A stretch of 64,000 nt of DNA from Piper betle (Eukaryota > Streptophyta > Magnoliopsida > Piperales > Piperaceae). How positions within the stretch are numbered: the stretch's first letter is position 1; every line of letters starts with the position of its first letter. This document shows positions 26,692-39,798 of this stretch, in pieces. A program made the position numbers and the translations under genes. Under the pieces are notes generated by a model. The model worked only from the letters and a program-made list of their open reading frames with translations, ran no database searches and was not told the DNA's origin. Location of the stretch: positions 1 to 64,000 of the forward strand of contig JAURVB010009136.1 in assembly GCA_033002965.1 (NCBI GenBank), written 5' to 3'.

Positions 26692-29600
26692 ATGGCGAGC
26701 GTGGAGAAGGACCGCAAGCGGGGGCACCTCGAGGCCGGGAAGCGCCGGGTACGAGCTCCATTTTTTGTTGGTTTGGGTGTTTAGGTTGTTGGATCCAGTT
26801 TTGATTTTTAGGGGTCGTGTTTGTGGATTTTACTTGTTTTTTATTTGGTTTATTTGTTGTTGTTATTAGAGTTCTTGCCAATTTGTGTGATTGATGGCAT
26901 CATCTGTTAGAATATTTGAATGCTTTTGTCTGTGAATTTTCCTTGTTGTGCTGTTGTGCAAATACTGCAAAGTCGTTCGATTCATGACATTAGCTGTTAG
27001 AGAAAAAATGTTCTTGTGGGTGAATTTTGCTTGTTTTTTATATCGTTTTGTTGCGGTGGAAATGCTGCTAATTCATGTGAGTAATGGCAGTATCTGTTAG
27101 AAAACGTGTTCTTGTGGGTGATTTTTGTTTTTTTATTTCGTATTGTTGAGTTGACAATACTAGATAACATAATTTGTTTGAAAACTATGCTCTCGTGGTT
27201 GAATTTCATCTGTTTTGATCTCGTGCTTGATGGCGTTATAGAAAAATTGATTGTGGGTGTTTGTTGTATTTGTTTTTTGATGGCATCTGATTCAATGGAA
27301 TGAAGCTGAATCTTTTTACTTTGCTTTGCATTTTAGTTGGAGGAGTTTCGAAAGAAGAAGGCGGAAGCAAAAGCAAAGAAGGCAGCGGCAGCTGGCCAAT
27401 CACAGTCTGATGGTATCAACCAATATGATAAATTGTCAATGGAGGATGAGAAAAGAGATATGGGTAGTGCAGATGTTGTCAAGGACCTGGAACCTCTGCC
27501 GTCCAATGATTCATCTGACTTCAGAAATACTAGTTCATTGCAGGATTCCTTGACCAGTGCCACAGATTTTCACAATGCTGGCTTGTCCAACTTATACAAT
27601 GACAGTAATCATTTATCGTCTTATGCTGACCATGGTGGGTATCCGATAGGACAGAATCCTTCAGAGTCGAAAGAAGTCTTATATGCTGATAGATTAGAAA
27701 ATGGTTATTATGATAGGTACGAGGATGTCAATACTAGGGAAGTGATTAAAAACACTGTCAATGATACCCAAGAAGCACTCGATATTAAATCAAAGTTGCC
27801 ACCTGTTCTGATGCGGGGGTATGCAGACTTAGCTGAAAATAGTCGTAATCCTGGCTCCTATTCTCTCCATGATCAACGGCTTCAAGAAATTGGAAATTCT
27901 TCATTAGATTCTCTAAAACAGGATTATGGTTCCTCGGCACACTTTGCTGCAGGTTCCCATGATAAGTATTTTAATGGAATTTCACATCTTGATGTGGATA
28001 ATGCTAGTCACTTAGAAGATAAAGCCACAACTATTTCATATGGAGGTAATTTTATTTAATTTGAATTTAAATTTAAAAGTGAAGTTTTTATGGTTTCATG
28101 AGATGTTTTGACTTGTTTTCTTGATATACCACTGTTAGCTTCAAACTCAGCAGGTGGTGCCTTTATGCTTGCCGATCAATATGTTGGTGGTGAAGCAGAA
28201 AGAAATTATACCAGTGATTGGTTATCTGATGCAAGAGAAAAGACGCAAAGCAGCGACTCTGATTATCAGTCTAAACTGGAAAGTGCACCATGGAGAAATT
28301 CAAGAAGTTTATTTTCTGGTTCTAATGTGAATGCCAGAAGCTCATTTATGCAAGGCACAACTCTTGCATCAGAAATTGAAGCCCGTCGATCTCGTCCATC
28401 TTTCCTTAACTCAAATAGTGTACCCAGTCCATCATTGCAATTTGGCTTGTATCATGAAACAGAAAAAGACGACAGATTGTCTGGTATTGAAAATTCAAAG
28501 ATCTACAATGGTAATTTTCCTTCTTTAGCTTCTGTGAAGCTAGGGAATGGCGTTGTTGAACCTTTTCCAGATAATCAAAATGCAGAGGAAATGCAAATGA
28601 ATACATTCAGCTCTATTAGGGAAGATAATTTTCCTTTAAAATTTGATCTTCCTGTTGCAAACAAAGATGAAGATTTTGCAGCCCTGGAACAGGTGCAGAC
28701 TTTTTTCGTATGCAAGCCCTTTGTGGTGATTAAGTATTTGGTTGATAGCATTGAACACCAATTTCTATGCTATGAATTCTGCTTTTTACTTTGGAAAGAT
28801 GCAACTGTGATTAGTTGGCCAATTTTTAACTTGAAAATTTAGTTTTCTGGTTCTGCAAAGCTTTATGAGCTAAATTTAGCTATTTTGGCTGGACTGAGTA
28901 CTCAATACACTTTTATATGTAGAAGATGGTTACATAGAGGGCGGGAAATGGGTTTCAACGAGGTATTTGGACGGTTTGTTTATGAGAAATCCGTGTTTGA
29001 CTCTTAACCTGATTCTGATTTTGAAATTGTGTCTAAAGTCTGGTGGAATGCTAATTTTAATATCAAATTTTGTCTCAAACCTATTTCAAATTTTTGTTTA
29101 AACCAAGGGGCCTTCACTGAGAAATAGAAGTAGTCTAATCTTTACCCCATAGTTAAATATTGGTTTGAGACAAAGGCCTTCACTATTCTTGACTCAATAT
29201 CAAAATTTAGTGATCGGCCTTGACCAAAACCTTTTAGGCCTGACAGCCATTCCAAAGATTTAATATGGTAGAAATTGAGGTTGCTTGGCTTCAGATCCGT
29301 GTGTAACTGATTGAAAAGTCATATTGTTATTTTTCTGTTCTATATTCAAGTTTTATTTAATTCTGTTTTGCAGCATATTGAAGATTTGACTCAAGAAAAG
29401 TTCTCTCTACAGAGAGCACTTGAATCATCACGTGCTTTAGCTGAGTCACTAGCTGCCGAGAACACGTCTCTTACTGATAGCTTTAATCAGCAGGTACAAT
29501 GTTAAGGATAATAATTAGGCTGAATTAGTCATTATTTCTGATATCAATATCTTGATATGATTACATTCGAAGAAATCTATATATAAAAAAATCAAAGTTT

Positions 29601-32600
29601 TGTGTTCAATTTTTCATTTTCTCTATGCAAATGTAATTATATTATTACTTTTGGTTACTATCAGGGAACAGTCGTCAACCAACTTAAATCCAATATGGAA
29701 AAGTTGCAGGAAGAGATTAAGTCTCAGCTGGTATTTCCTTTGAATTCTAATAGTTATTTGTGATTCTTTAGTGTCAGATATAGCAATGATGACTATCTTA
29801 TTTTTGACAGAATAATTTTATCTCTTTGGCTACAAAAATTATAGATGCCACCTTAACCTCTAAATGCTTATCACAGTTTTTCAAACTTGATATTTGTGTA
29901 CAAATTCTGTCACGAGCTCTGGGTTGATTTATCTTCTTTTGGTCACAGGCTGCAATTGAGGCTTTGAAAATGGAGTATGCAAATGCACAATTAGAATGTA
30001 ATGCTGCTGATGAGAGGGCTAAGATACTGGCTTCTGAGGTTATTGGCCTAGAAGAAAAGGTACTTAGTTCATGCAGTAGTGCAATAGTGTGTTTACTTTT
30101 TATTCTTTGATGAATTTACTTGGTTTAACTTTTGGCTTTGCAACTGCAAATTTGTTGGTGCAATTTTGCAATTTTTTGTGAAATTGGCATGATTTCTTCT
30201 TCAGCTTGGTATATAAGTAATTCAATTTGGTCCATGCAACATGAGAAATTTGTTGTCTTGTGTGGGGTTAATTGTTTTTACATTGGAGAGAACAGATTAA
30301 GTAAATGTATTGTGGTATTGTTGGTTTCCTCTAATAGCTAGATTTATTATTTTGTGGAACTGATGCTCGACTTTATTCAGACTATTATATTGCACTTTTC
30401 TATTTGGAAAATCGATAAAAAGTGCTGGAAATCTTGTTATTTTTCAGTTTCTATGAAGAACCTGAAGGCCTAGTTTTGGAGTTTTTTGTGGGCTATACAA
30501 CCTTTATATGATTGACTTATGTTTTTTAAAAATGTTCTGTTTTCTTTTCTTAACTCAAGTGTAATCAGTTATATTTCTTCTATAGAAATGACAGATTTTC
30601 GAATGATTGATGTTCTTTACCTTTGTTTTCTTTAATTTTAGGCCCTTAGATTGAGATCAAATGAGCTTAGGTTGGAGAGAGAGATGGAAAATGCAAGTGC
30701 TGAAGTTGGCTCATACAAGTATGCTGTTTGGCCTTTTGGTTTGTTTATTGTGATCCTCTTGCAATCTTTGAAAAAAAAATTGAATCTTTTTTGGGTTCCA
30801 AACACTTTTTTTATTTCACCCCCTGCCTGAAATTGCATGATGCTGTTTAGGCAAGGTTGGATGTAACAAACAGAAAATAAAGATGAAAGGACCTGAAGGG
30901 TTCATCTAATCGCCAATGAATACAATTAGATGGTGGTATCTCTTGTTGGGTATAGAGATGTGCTCTCCTAAAAGTTAAGTCGGTGTTTGATGGAGATGTA
31001 ACTCCGAGAAGCAGACTATGATTGAGTCAAAAGGACTTTCTGGCAAAAAAAGGGAGAAATTCAAGTGGAAATTAAGAAATAGCCAAAGGATGCCGACATG
31101 TATTCATGAACAAGCAACATTCAATCAATGACCTTGTTAAAATAGTTGAGGGCATGTTGTTATAGACCTAATCTTAGGAAACTTGGTCCTAATGAAATTC
31201 CTAATGGTGCAACTAAAATAAATATGACAAAGTTTACTACCAGTTCTCAGGGGAAAACTTTCAAAAACATGTATGACCTTAAACCAAATTGCTACTGCAT
31301 CAGTTTGTTGGAGGACGAAAAGAGACTTATATTCAGTTGGTTTATGCTCAATAAATTGGCTGGGATGCTGTTCGTCCACTTTAGGAGGATGATAAAGCTA
31401 ATTATGCAAAATATGTGCTTCACTTTGATGGTTTTGGAAGCAGAAGATGGAGGTCAGAAAATTTTTATGAAGGTGTTGGAAGATTATATTGAACTATTTG
31501 ATCTAAATATGAATATTGTTGTTGATTTTGGGAACTGTTGAACATTGATGATGATGATAAATTCAATCTGTGGTAAAACTTAACTTTTTTCTTCTTTAAC
31601 ACAGGCGAAAAGTGTCTAATCTTGAGAAAGAGCGTAGTGAACTGCTGGCCACAGTTGATGCATTACAAGAAGGCAAGTCTGTGTCACCATATATTTCTCT
31701 ACTCCTCTCTTTTGCTTTAGGGTTGTAAATTTTTTTTTTGGCTTAAACAGAGAAGAAGTTGTTGCATTACAAGATACAGAATGCTTCTTCTAGCAAAGCT
31801 GTTGTTGACAAGAGCAAATCTTCTATTGTTACAAAACGACGTTTCAACTTCTACAGCGGACTTAGGTATGTTTTCTGGAGAACCTATCTTTTGGTGCCTG
31901 ATAATATCTCCTTTTACTGGTGAATGCTTGTAGAATGCGTATATCTCCTGCATTTTTAATTAATGATCTATTTGTTTGGTATGAAAAAAGTGCAAATGAT
32001 ATGAAAATTTTAAAATAGTCAACCTAACCAAAAATAGGCTTATTTAATATATTTTATATATAACGTAATATTAAGTAAATTATTTTGTACCTAAATTAAA
32101 TAAGGTTATATCTAAGTAGGAACAGAAGATAATCATTATTACTTCTAAGTGGGTTACCCATGTGTTCTCCTATGTGGAATTAATTTTTCCCATTTTCCTA
32201 TCTCAAGAGATAAAAACGGTTCTCATCTCAAGAGATGAGGAAAAAGGGAAATTTTTTGTATATGGGAGAGAACCCGGGTGCCCACTTGATGATAATTATG
32301 ATTAATTTCAATGCAAAATACAATGAGGATGTATTAGTTTTTCTTAGAATATATTACCAATGGTCCAATATATTACTTTTAGTAAGGTTGACCATTTAAA
32401 ATTTTCATTTCATTTGCATCTATTTTATGCTAACCAAATGTAGCCAAAGATGTGTTATGGTAATGGAAATGAATAGGTGTCTCAATATACATTCATTCAG
32501 TAATGATTATGAGTTGCAATTAGTTTTCAATAGATAATTGGAAGTTTTTGTTGTACTCCTATTATTTACATTAGATGCCTTAATGCCTTGCATAAACTTA

Positions 32601-34072
32601 GGCACCAAAAAAGTGGAATGATACGTGGGCATAAAAGGAAATGTTATTATTGAGAGAGTCTGATAAAATTTTAAGAAATGTTTGATTTTGTTTTTGTTTC
32701 TTATTTTAGTTGACTTCAGAGTCTTATTATTAGTTAGGTTTTATTAGGATTTTTGCCTTGTTTTAGTCACATCAAGAAGGTACTTCATACTTGTAGTGGT
32801 CTTAAATATGGCTTTAAGCCTTAATTCTAGTGCGGATTTGATGAATTGGATAGAGTTTTACATTTACTTGAACAAACAGTAGTATGCAATTGTTTAGAAT
32901 CAAAAGAAGGGTGGGTCTGTAAATTACCACTAAAAATCTGATTTTTTTAACATCAAAAGCCACTACTTTTCGCAACTATCAAAAAGTGGTGCTTGATGCA
33001 GTGAGATGGTCTACTTTTTGTTGCTAAGATAATGGTTGTGGCAGCATCTGTAATAGAGGAATTTGCAAACATTAAAATTTATTTGGTGATAATTTGTGAA
33101 ATTTTCTCAGATGTTGAAATTCCAAATCAGATATCCAACCATTTAGATCCATCATTTCTCCCTGTCAACGATGCTGGGTTATCTTCTGTCCAGTCTGGCA
33201 GCCTTTCCCGTGTACCTCTTTTGCTTGAAAGTGCCGAATCTCACCTCACAGATGCCTCATCTAGTATTCCCCCTGATCAGCTGAGAACAATTAATAATAT
33301 AGATTCTTTGTTATCTGAGGTTGATTTCCATTTCCATGTTTTTCTTAATTTTTTCTTGTTTGTGTTTTCTATTTATCTGTGTCAGTGAGAACTTGAATTT
33401 TTGACTTGTTTGCAGCTTGCATTAGAGAAGGAAGAATTGTTGAGAGCCTTGACTTTAGAATCATCTAAATGCTCCGAGTATAAGGTGAGTGTTGGACTGT
33501 AAGTTTTATGGTATCACTTATCAGACTTCTGAGGCATTGAGGCAGAGTGCATTATTTAGTATGTTTCCCGTATCTAAGTGTCACAACACACAGCAGCTGG
33601 AGTGAACAAATATTTTATGTTCCTTGTTTAGTCTCTTTTTTTCTGAAAAAAAATTTTTACTCTAATTTAAATTGATCATATGATGGTTGTGAAGGCCTTG
33701 AACAAGGATTTATCTCAGAAGCTGGAAGTTCAAACGCAAAGATTAGAGCTTTTGACTGCTCAAAATATGGCAAGTGTGAACATCCTTGCGAAGTCAGCCG
33801 ACTTTAACAGTTTGCAAGATGAATCGCCTTACCCAGATGAGGGGGATGAGGTACTAAGAATTCACAGCTTAATTTTATTAGTTCATATATTGAACATATC
33901 TGTTCTTGTTGTGGGGGAAACAAGTAGTATACGCTTTAAAGATTATTAATTTTCTCAAAAATGATGTAAATCTCTTCTGTTCTTTGATTAGGTGGTGGAA
34001 CGGGTACTGGGATGGATAATGAAATTGTTTCCAGGAGGACCAGCAAAGCGCCGGACAAGCAAACTCCTGTGA
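26692..34072 (+). CDS. BLI: BLISTER-like protein (PRC2-associated coiled coil), with a frameshift in exon 9
   Basis: Thirteen exons: 26692-26748, 27337-28045, 28139-28692, 29374-29493, 29665-29730, 29949-30059, 30642-30718, 31605-31672, 31751-31865, 33111-33319, 33416-33484, 33695-33850, 33992-34072; about 796 residues. It matches Arabidopsis BLISTER, which binds the Polycomb methyltransferase CURLY LEAF and is linked to cold and ER-stress responses. Signature parts are HLEAGKR...LEEFRKKKAE at the N-terminus, a Ser/Asp-rich middle, the coiled coil HIEDLTQEKFSLQRAL through LRLRSNEL, and the C-terminus VVERVLGWIMKLFPGGP. Intron 8 has a GC donor (AAG|GCAAGT at 31673). In exon 9 the frame set by upstream exons and the one needed downstream differ by one base at the A run 31833-31836. 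This is either a disrupting indel or a consensus error. Intron 9 holds a MITE. Confidence 0.88.
30880..31560 (+). other. Unexplained coding-like stretch within intron 7 of the BLISTER homologue
   Basis: Compared with the T-rich introns around it, this stretch has balanced, coding-like composition and a 131-codon plus-strand open frame (31146-31541). No known domain was recognised, and no terminal repeats were found. It could be a decayed transposon or retrogene fragment. Confidence 0.3.
31970..32440. mobile_element. Foldback MITE in intron 9 of the BLISTER homologue
   Basis: The two ends form a long inverted repeat. About 55 bases from the left (GCAAATGATATGAAAATTTT, near 31991) pair with the right end (AAAATTTTCATTTCATTTGC near 32400-32420), followed by matching GTCAACC/GGTTGAC. 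The centre is also palindromic: AGTGGG.ACCC near 32150 pairs with GGGT.CCCACT near 32280, and ATCTCAAGAGAT occurs twice in it. The whole about 470-base unit can fold into one imperfect hairpin. No coding capacity. The superfamily is not settled because the target duplication is unclear. Confidence 0.75.
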
Positions 34073-36206
34073 CCTGTTCTTCAAATGGTGACAACTCTCG
34101 TACATGGATACACAATTTTTTTTTCCCATTTTGGTAATGGAGTGAGATGGAATTTGTATATTGTGACGCGGGAAAGGCAGTTAATTCTTTAGTAGCAGAA
34201 TTTAAGATATCTTGCTTCTTACATTCATTGGTGGTGATGATGGATAGAAGTGCGATGAAGCTCCTCTAGGGCATCGTTGTCATCCTCATATGTGAAAGCT
34301 CTTGATTCTTGGTTGCAGAAGAATAGGACACGCGAATATGAATCGGAGCTGTATGATGTAAAGTTCACCCTTGATATGTTGTAATTTTTTGCATTGTGTT
34401 TCTCTTTTGTTTTCACAGGAGGGCATATAAATTTGGAAAGATGAATGGGGGTGCTCAGCTGGTTAAGTAAATTTCAATCAGTTGGCTTTCTCTGTACATC
34501 AGCAATGGCCTGAAAATAGGGTCAAGTGTGTGTATTGTTATTTACGGGGTAACAGATAACATGAGGGCATTTCTCTCTGTTGTATTCTTTTCTTGAAATC
34601 GAATTTTGGTATTACAGAACAGTTACTTCAATGTATTTAAGAATTTATGATGCAAATAGTCAGCCATTTATTGAATGACTTTGAATCATTTGTATGCTTT
34701 GTTTGAAAGACTTTGTTCATGGTGGAAATTTTCTTTGTGGTCTTTTTCTTGTTCTTTTTCTTTATTAAATCTTATGCAGGTTTGATCCTTGTATATCTGG
34801 TATTTCATCTTTCTAAATAAGAATTTAAGATGAAGGCTTGCCCCTGGTTTTGAGCTTTATTTTGGTGAGCTTTAGCTCTTTTAACTCTCACATCTTAATA
34901 ATGAAAGTAAATTTATTATGTCAATTTTTAATTGATTTTGTCTAGAATTAAGTCTTATTGAAGTATATTAATCAAGAAAATTTTTTTTTGAAAGAATCAA
35001 GATAGAAATTTATGTTCATCCAATTCATGTTTTCCCCTTCCACATAAATGGATCCTATCTATGTATTCCCCCTCCTTCCATATATATATGTACAGAGAAA
35101 TAAAGCATACCTTGCTCTCCAATCACCTCCATCCCCAGTTCTGTGTGGCAAATGTTGAATAATGGCAAGCATGCTAAGATGTGCTCAATACAAGAAGAAA
35201 GGGATTGATGGTGCTTCCTACTTTGATACCTAATTAGATACCCACATCCCCAATTAGCTACTCATCTTCAAATTATGTTCATATGGAGCATAGATTTTAG
35301 CTTTTCATGATATTTTCATAACTTATATTTCAAGACACATTCGCTTATTTATCTTAAACTCAGTTACCTAACAAACAACTAGTTACCAAGGTGATAAGAG
35401 TGCATTTGACAAGTCTTTTCTCATTAAAAGCCATGGCAATGGGGGTTTATCTAATGCATATGAGAGCTTCGTTGCCAACTACATATATGAAAATGCTCAT
35501 GAACATCTTACATGTGCTTCACCTTCAACTCTCCTCCTCCATCATTTGAAACAGCTCATGAACACCATTACAATACCTCTTTGAGCTTGAGCTGGTCATA
35601 GTCACTTTCTGAAATCTTTAACAAGTCGTGAATACAACTTCGACAAATAAAAGTTCTTCTCTACGCCTGATATTAAATGGGTGTTAGAGACATGAGTTTT
35701 AAATTAGTTTTTTAACAAAGATCCCCCTCTAAATAGTTAGGCTACATTGGCAGCATTATATTTGCAATTTTAGCTTTTATGTTTGGCTTTTGTAGTTTTA
35801 CAGCTTTAATTTCAGCAAATAGGGTTGATTTATGTATCATATACGGCTCTATCAATATCTATAATGTGGCAAAACAAATTTTTAGAAATGCCCAAGTTAG
35901 AGACTTTACTAGAAATAATATTATCAATAGCTAGGTTGTGAACAGCTAAAATTTTTCCCATTTTTCCCCGTCTTGAATTTCATTAATTCAAAAAAACGTT
36001 GTTATGTAAACATAAATTAATTCAATGAACTGATCAAACTCAAGGTGTGAGAAAATGGAAAAAGTTTAAGGGTAGGCATAGCATTGCTCTGAGTTATAGC
36101 CTTGCATACAAATCGATATTATAATTAGGTATATAATATAAATTATAATTATTTTGACATTAAAAACCTCTCTTAACTAGACCACCTAATTGGCCTTATG
36201 CTATAA
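34073..36206. other. 3' flank and intergenic DNA, no gene seen
   Basis: 34073 to about 34700 is probably 3' UTR and downstream sequence of the BLISTER homologue. The rest is AT-rich without a recognisable coding region or repeat boundary. Confidence 0.4.
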
Positions 36207-36357
36207 TGCAATAACTTTGTCCAAAGTGTAACATAATGGAATAAATTATTTTTTAAAAATAGTTGACTCAATTAAAAATCTATAGTTCATTCTCATTTAT
36301 AAACATGATTTTATTCTAATAAATATTTGATGTAGGATTAAGTTGAACGATCTCACA
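36207..36357 (-). repeat. TRIM solo LTR, minus orientation
   Basis: The reverse complement begins TGTGAGATCGTTCAACTTAA and keeps TTTATAAATGAGAATGAACT and CACTTTGGAC, the order seen in the LTRs at 13666-14499. At 151 bases it is one LTR long, with no primer site or internal part. The flanking 5-mers TATAA (36202-36206) and CATAA (36358-36362) match at 4 of 5, as expected for a solo LTR left by recombination. Confidence 0.8.
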
Positions 36358-37376
36358 CATAAGCCTATATATAAGTCCATGTAATTAGTCTCTTCTAAAA
36401 ATGCTACCTTAGAAATTGAAAACTAACATGGTAAGTCAAATCCCAATTAAGAAATTTTACAGGACATGAAATAAAGAAAGATGGATTAATAAACAATTTG
36501 GAGTCATCATCTGTCACAGGCCAATCTTGGTACCTATCTTGTTTTATATTCAAGTTTGTTACACTCCAAGCAACTTCAAAATAATTTTCAATATCTGGTT
36601 ACAATCATGTGCTCTAACTTTTATGCCCTTGAATGGCCCCCTGTTCAAGGGATTAAAATTAAATAATTTGAGTACACCTTGCAAAAACCTAACAAACAAA
36701 ACAGTTGAATAATCTGTATTTATATAATACTATCATAGTGGCATTTCCTTTGGCTTCCTCATATATAAGTTTGATGAATGTTTTATCAATTGATCACACT
36801 AGATCAAATTGGGACATATATCAATCTAATGGATGTTTATGGGTGATGTGGTTTATGATTTGTTTATCATGTCAAGAACATATAAATATTGATGAAAAAA
36901 AACATTGTTTTCATTTTATTTTAGCTAATTGCTTTTCTTATCTTGCTTGTATTAATGATCAAAATGTGATAATCATAGAACTCACTTCTACATTTCACAA
37001 TTAATCAATTAATAATATTGCATTTACCCAATCTTTTTCTCAGATTCCTAGCTCATAGAGCGGAGTAAATATGGTATCTGAATGGCACACTTGATGAGCA
37101 GTTGTAAATTTAGAAGAAAAAACACTCGTTCACTATGAAATTCATAAATATATAATTTAAAATATCTTTATAATATATTTTTATTATTAATATATAGCCC
37201 AAGAATTCAACAGTGTTCATCATCAATCTTGTGTGTCTAACCCAAAAAAAGGCAAAGTTTAATCGAATTATTTTTAACGTTAAAATTGAGTTTTGAAACT
37301 ATGCTCTTAAAATCAAAACATAAACATGGATGCATCGATGAAATTTGACGGAATTTATTTGATTAATGTTACTCGA
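36358..37376. other. AT-rich intergenic DNA, no gene seen
   Basis: Short open frames only, none with recognisable domains. Confidence 0.4.
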
Positions 37377-37548
37377 TAAAATATTCATATGCATGGCAAT
37401 GTTGCATTGCTCGATGGTTGGACGTAAAATATTCATATGCATGGCAATATGGCATTGCTCGATGGTTGGACGTAAAATATTCACATGCATGGCAATATTG
37501 CATTGCTCGATGGTTGGACGTAAAATATTCACATGCATGGCAATATAG
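37377..37548. repeat. 48-bp minisatellite, about 3.6 copies
   Basis: Units start at 37377, 37425, 37473 and 37521 (the last partial), each opening TAAAATATTCAYATGCATGG and closing TTGCTCGATGGTTGGACG. Copies differ at only a few bases, so the array is young or homogenised. Because 48 is a multiple of three, it is open on both strands and yields spurious 16-residue repeats; there is no reason to call it coding. Confidence 0.9.
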
Positions 37549-39798
37549 TAGAAAATTGGAAGAGCAGAGGTAACTGTTGACGAGAGGTGTTATTATGCAT
37601 TGTCTTCACAAATCACACCATCCATGCTCTGCAACGGTTGCGCTTATTAAATCGCTTCACGCCTTCGCCGCTCTTCTCCCACTTCCCTCCCACACGCCAC
37701 TCTTGACCACTTTCCAATCACACCTCTCCCTACTAATTATGCCACAACTCCAATACCATACTACAATGGCACCTGCTTTGAAGCTGGAAAGACGACGTCT
37801 TGGAAGTCTTGTGGAGGTGCCCAGCTGGATGTGCTCCTGATATTGCTGGAGGAGCTAAGCATTGTTTGTTTGAAAGCCTGGGAAAGAACACGGAGCTCTG
37901 AAAGATTGAGGATTGCTATTGGAGTTTTTCTTTTCCGGGTGTTTTTAGTGTTGTTTTCTGGTGCTGTAGCAGTGGTGGTGGATCCGGAGCTGTTAGCACT
38001 TAGCTCATACAACAAAAGTGTTATAGCTCCTTCTCTCTCTCTCTCTCTCTCTCTGACATGCTCCCTGTTTTTCCTCTTGAAAAACAAAAAGATTTTCTAT
38101 CTTTTTAATGAAATCTCTGTTAGACCTGAAAATTCTAGCTATTTCTTGCTCAAAGCTAGGTAATGGTGGAGAGTCGTACTTCATCTTTGATGACAGTGCA
38201 ACTTTTCTAGCTCCTTTGCTCCGTTTTCACTTTCAAAAACATCCATTTACCATATCAATTTTGGCGAAAGTATTCTCCTTAGCTCTTTTCTTCCTTCCTT
38301 AATGCGGATTCCACTCTTACGTGCTGCAAGCTCTTCCTATAATCCTTCCGAGTGTTTGTTTTGGACAAGATTGAACTCCAGAAGTAAAAATCTGACTGAC
38401 CAAAGTAATTTTTTTCCATTTTTACCATCTAATTCTCTGTATGCAATCCGGATTTTGACGAAGTTATCCAACTGCGACAAACCATGATATAGTGCTCCGA
38501 GAATGCCTCTTATCCAGTTGTCTCAGACACCCACCTTTATCTTGTTTAGAAGGTTCTCAGACTGATAATACAATGTCGGCGTAGTATAAGAGTCGCCCAT
38601 TTGCATCCCATCCTCGTCTTCATCTGCCCAGCTACTTCCTCCCACTGATTCTTTCCTCTTGCTCTACTTTGGATTTTGCTCTTTATCTTCTTTCCATACT
38701 TCACTCTCAATGTTGTAATACATACTCGGTCTCTAAATATTTTACACGAAAGAAAAAGGAGCACAGGGTTCGCTTGCTAACATTAGTATTATGGGAAGTC
38801 CTTTGTGCACCATCAAAATTTCTAATTTACCGAGGCAAAGCATCTTTTAGGTTGAGGCAAGAAGGTTGTCTGTTTCTTCGACTCAAACAGTTGCTAATTG
38901 CTTAAGAGTCCCCTTTAAGTTTAGTAAATTCTAGTGCTACCTAATTTCTTGACTCTGTACAAGTTGTCCATGCCTTCAATCCATAGTCAGCTTCGTTCTG
39001 GAGTTCCGGTCCTACAAGAGACAGCGTGTAGCATGGCACAGTCTTCATAAACCGACCGGACACCATGAGTATCTCATGACCACTTGGGTCTCGCCGCTTC
39101 GTCTCGTCACCTTCTTCCTCTTAACCATCCTGTAGCATTTCTCCTTTCACCATGTTACATGGGCATCCCGTTCTTTCACTAAAGAAATTCTTCTTCTGTG
39201 CAATTGCTTTTGCTTTTACTTCCCTTTGCTTTTTTCTCTGAATGCTTTTATACATCTTATTTATAGAGTAAGGCATGGTTTGCTGGGTTGAGAAATGGGA
39301 TTAGAGCGGCCTTGCTGACTTCTCGACTAAGCAGTAGGGCGTGGTGTTCTTGCTTTTCAAGCTTCACTTTGTACTTTTGGGTGGCTCTTCAATTGATACG
39401 ATCCTTGGAAAGTAGAAATCCAATCGGTGAGTTAGTCTTAATAAACAATACTATATGTCTAATACATGCAACAAGAAAAATAATAATAGTAGTTTTTTTA
39501 AAAAAAGAAATTAATTCGGTTCAAGTGCCCACGTCGAACTAAGCAATAGAAATTGATTTCCATGCAGAGTCAGCAGAGAAGCAAAATCAAAATGGTGGGT
39601 TTGGTGGTGTCAATGTCAAGATAGGGGCATTCATGTTTTATCATATTTATTTATGTTTTTTAGTTGCTCAGTTATTTCCTTTGTTACTTAGCACATAAAC
39701 TATGCACATTTCTCACGTTCATGCAACAAAATAGCTCTGCTGATCCATACCTTTTGTGAGATGTAGGAAACCAACGAGCAGCCTTCACTCACAGTAAC
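37549..39798 (+). promoter_or_regulatory. Upstream region and probable 5' leader of the receptor-like kinase
   Basis: No convincing gene. A CT microsatellite lies at 38032-38054, and the stretch 37750-38060 is coding-like but without a recognised product. In related receptor kinases the 5' UTR is often long and interrupted by an intron, so part of this region may be transcribed leader. No TATA box or start site was identified with confidence. Confidence 0.35.

Noticed and set aside
31146..31541. 131-codon open frame in intron 7 of the BLISTER homologue
   Set aside because: No recognisable domain; kept only as an unexplained insert and not called as a gene.
37299..37548. Repeat proteins of 16-residue units on both strands
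   Set aside because: They come from a 48-bp minisatellite whose period is a multiple of three; no promoter, splice or homology support.
37377..37548. CRISPR-like array
   Set aside because: The units are contiguous with no unique spacers, and the DNA is a plant nuclear sequence.
37831..38163. 110-codon frame upstream of the receptor kinase
   Set aside because: Part of its length is a CT microsatellite and no domain is visible; a transcribed leader is likelier.
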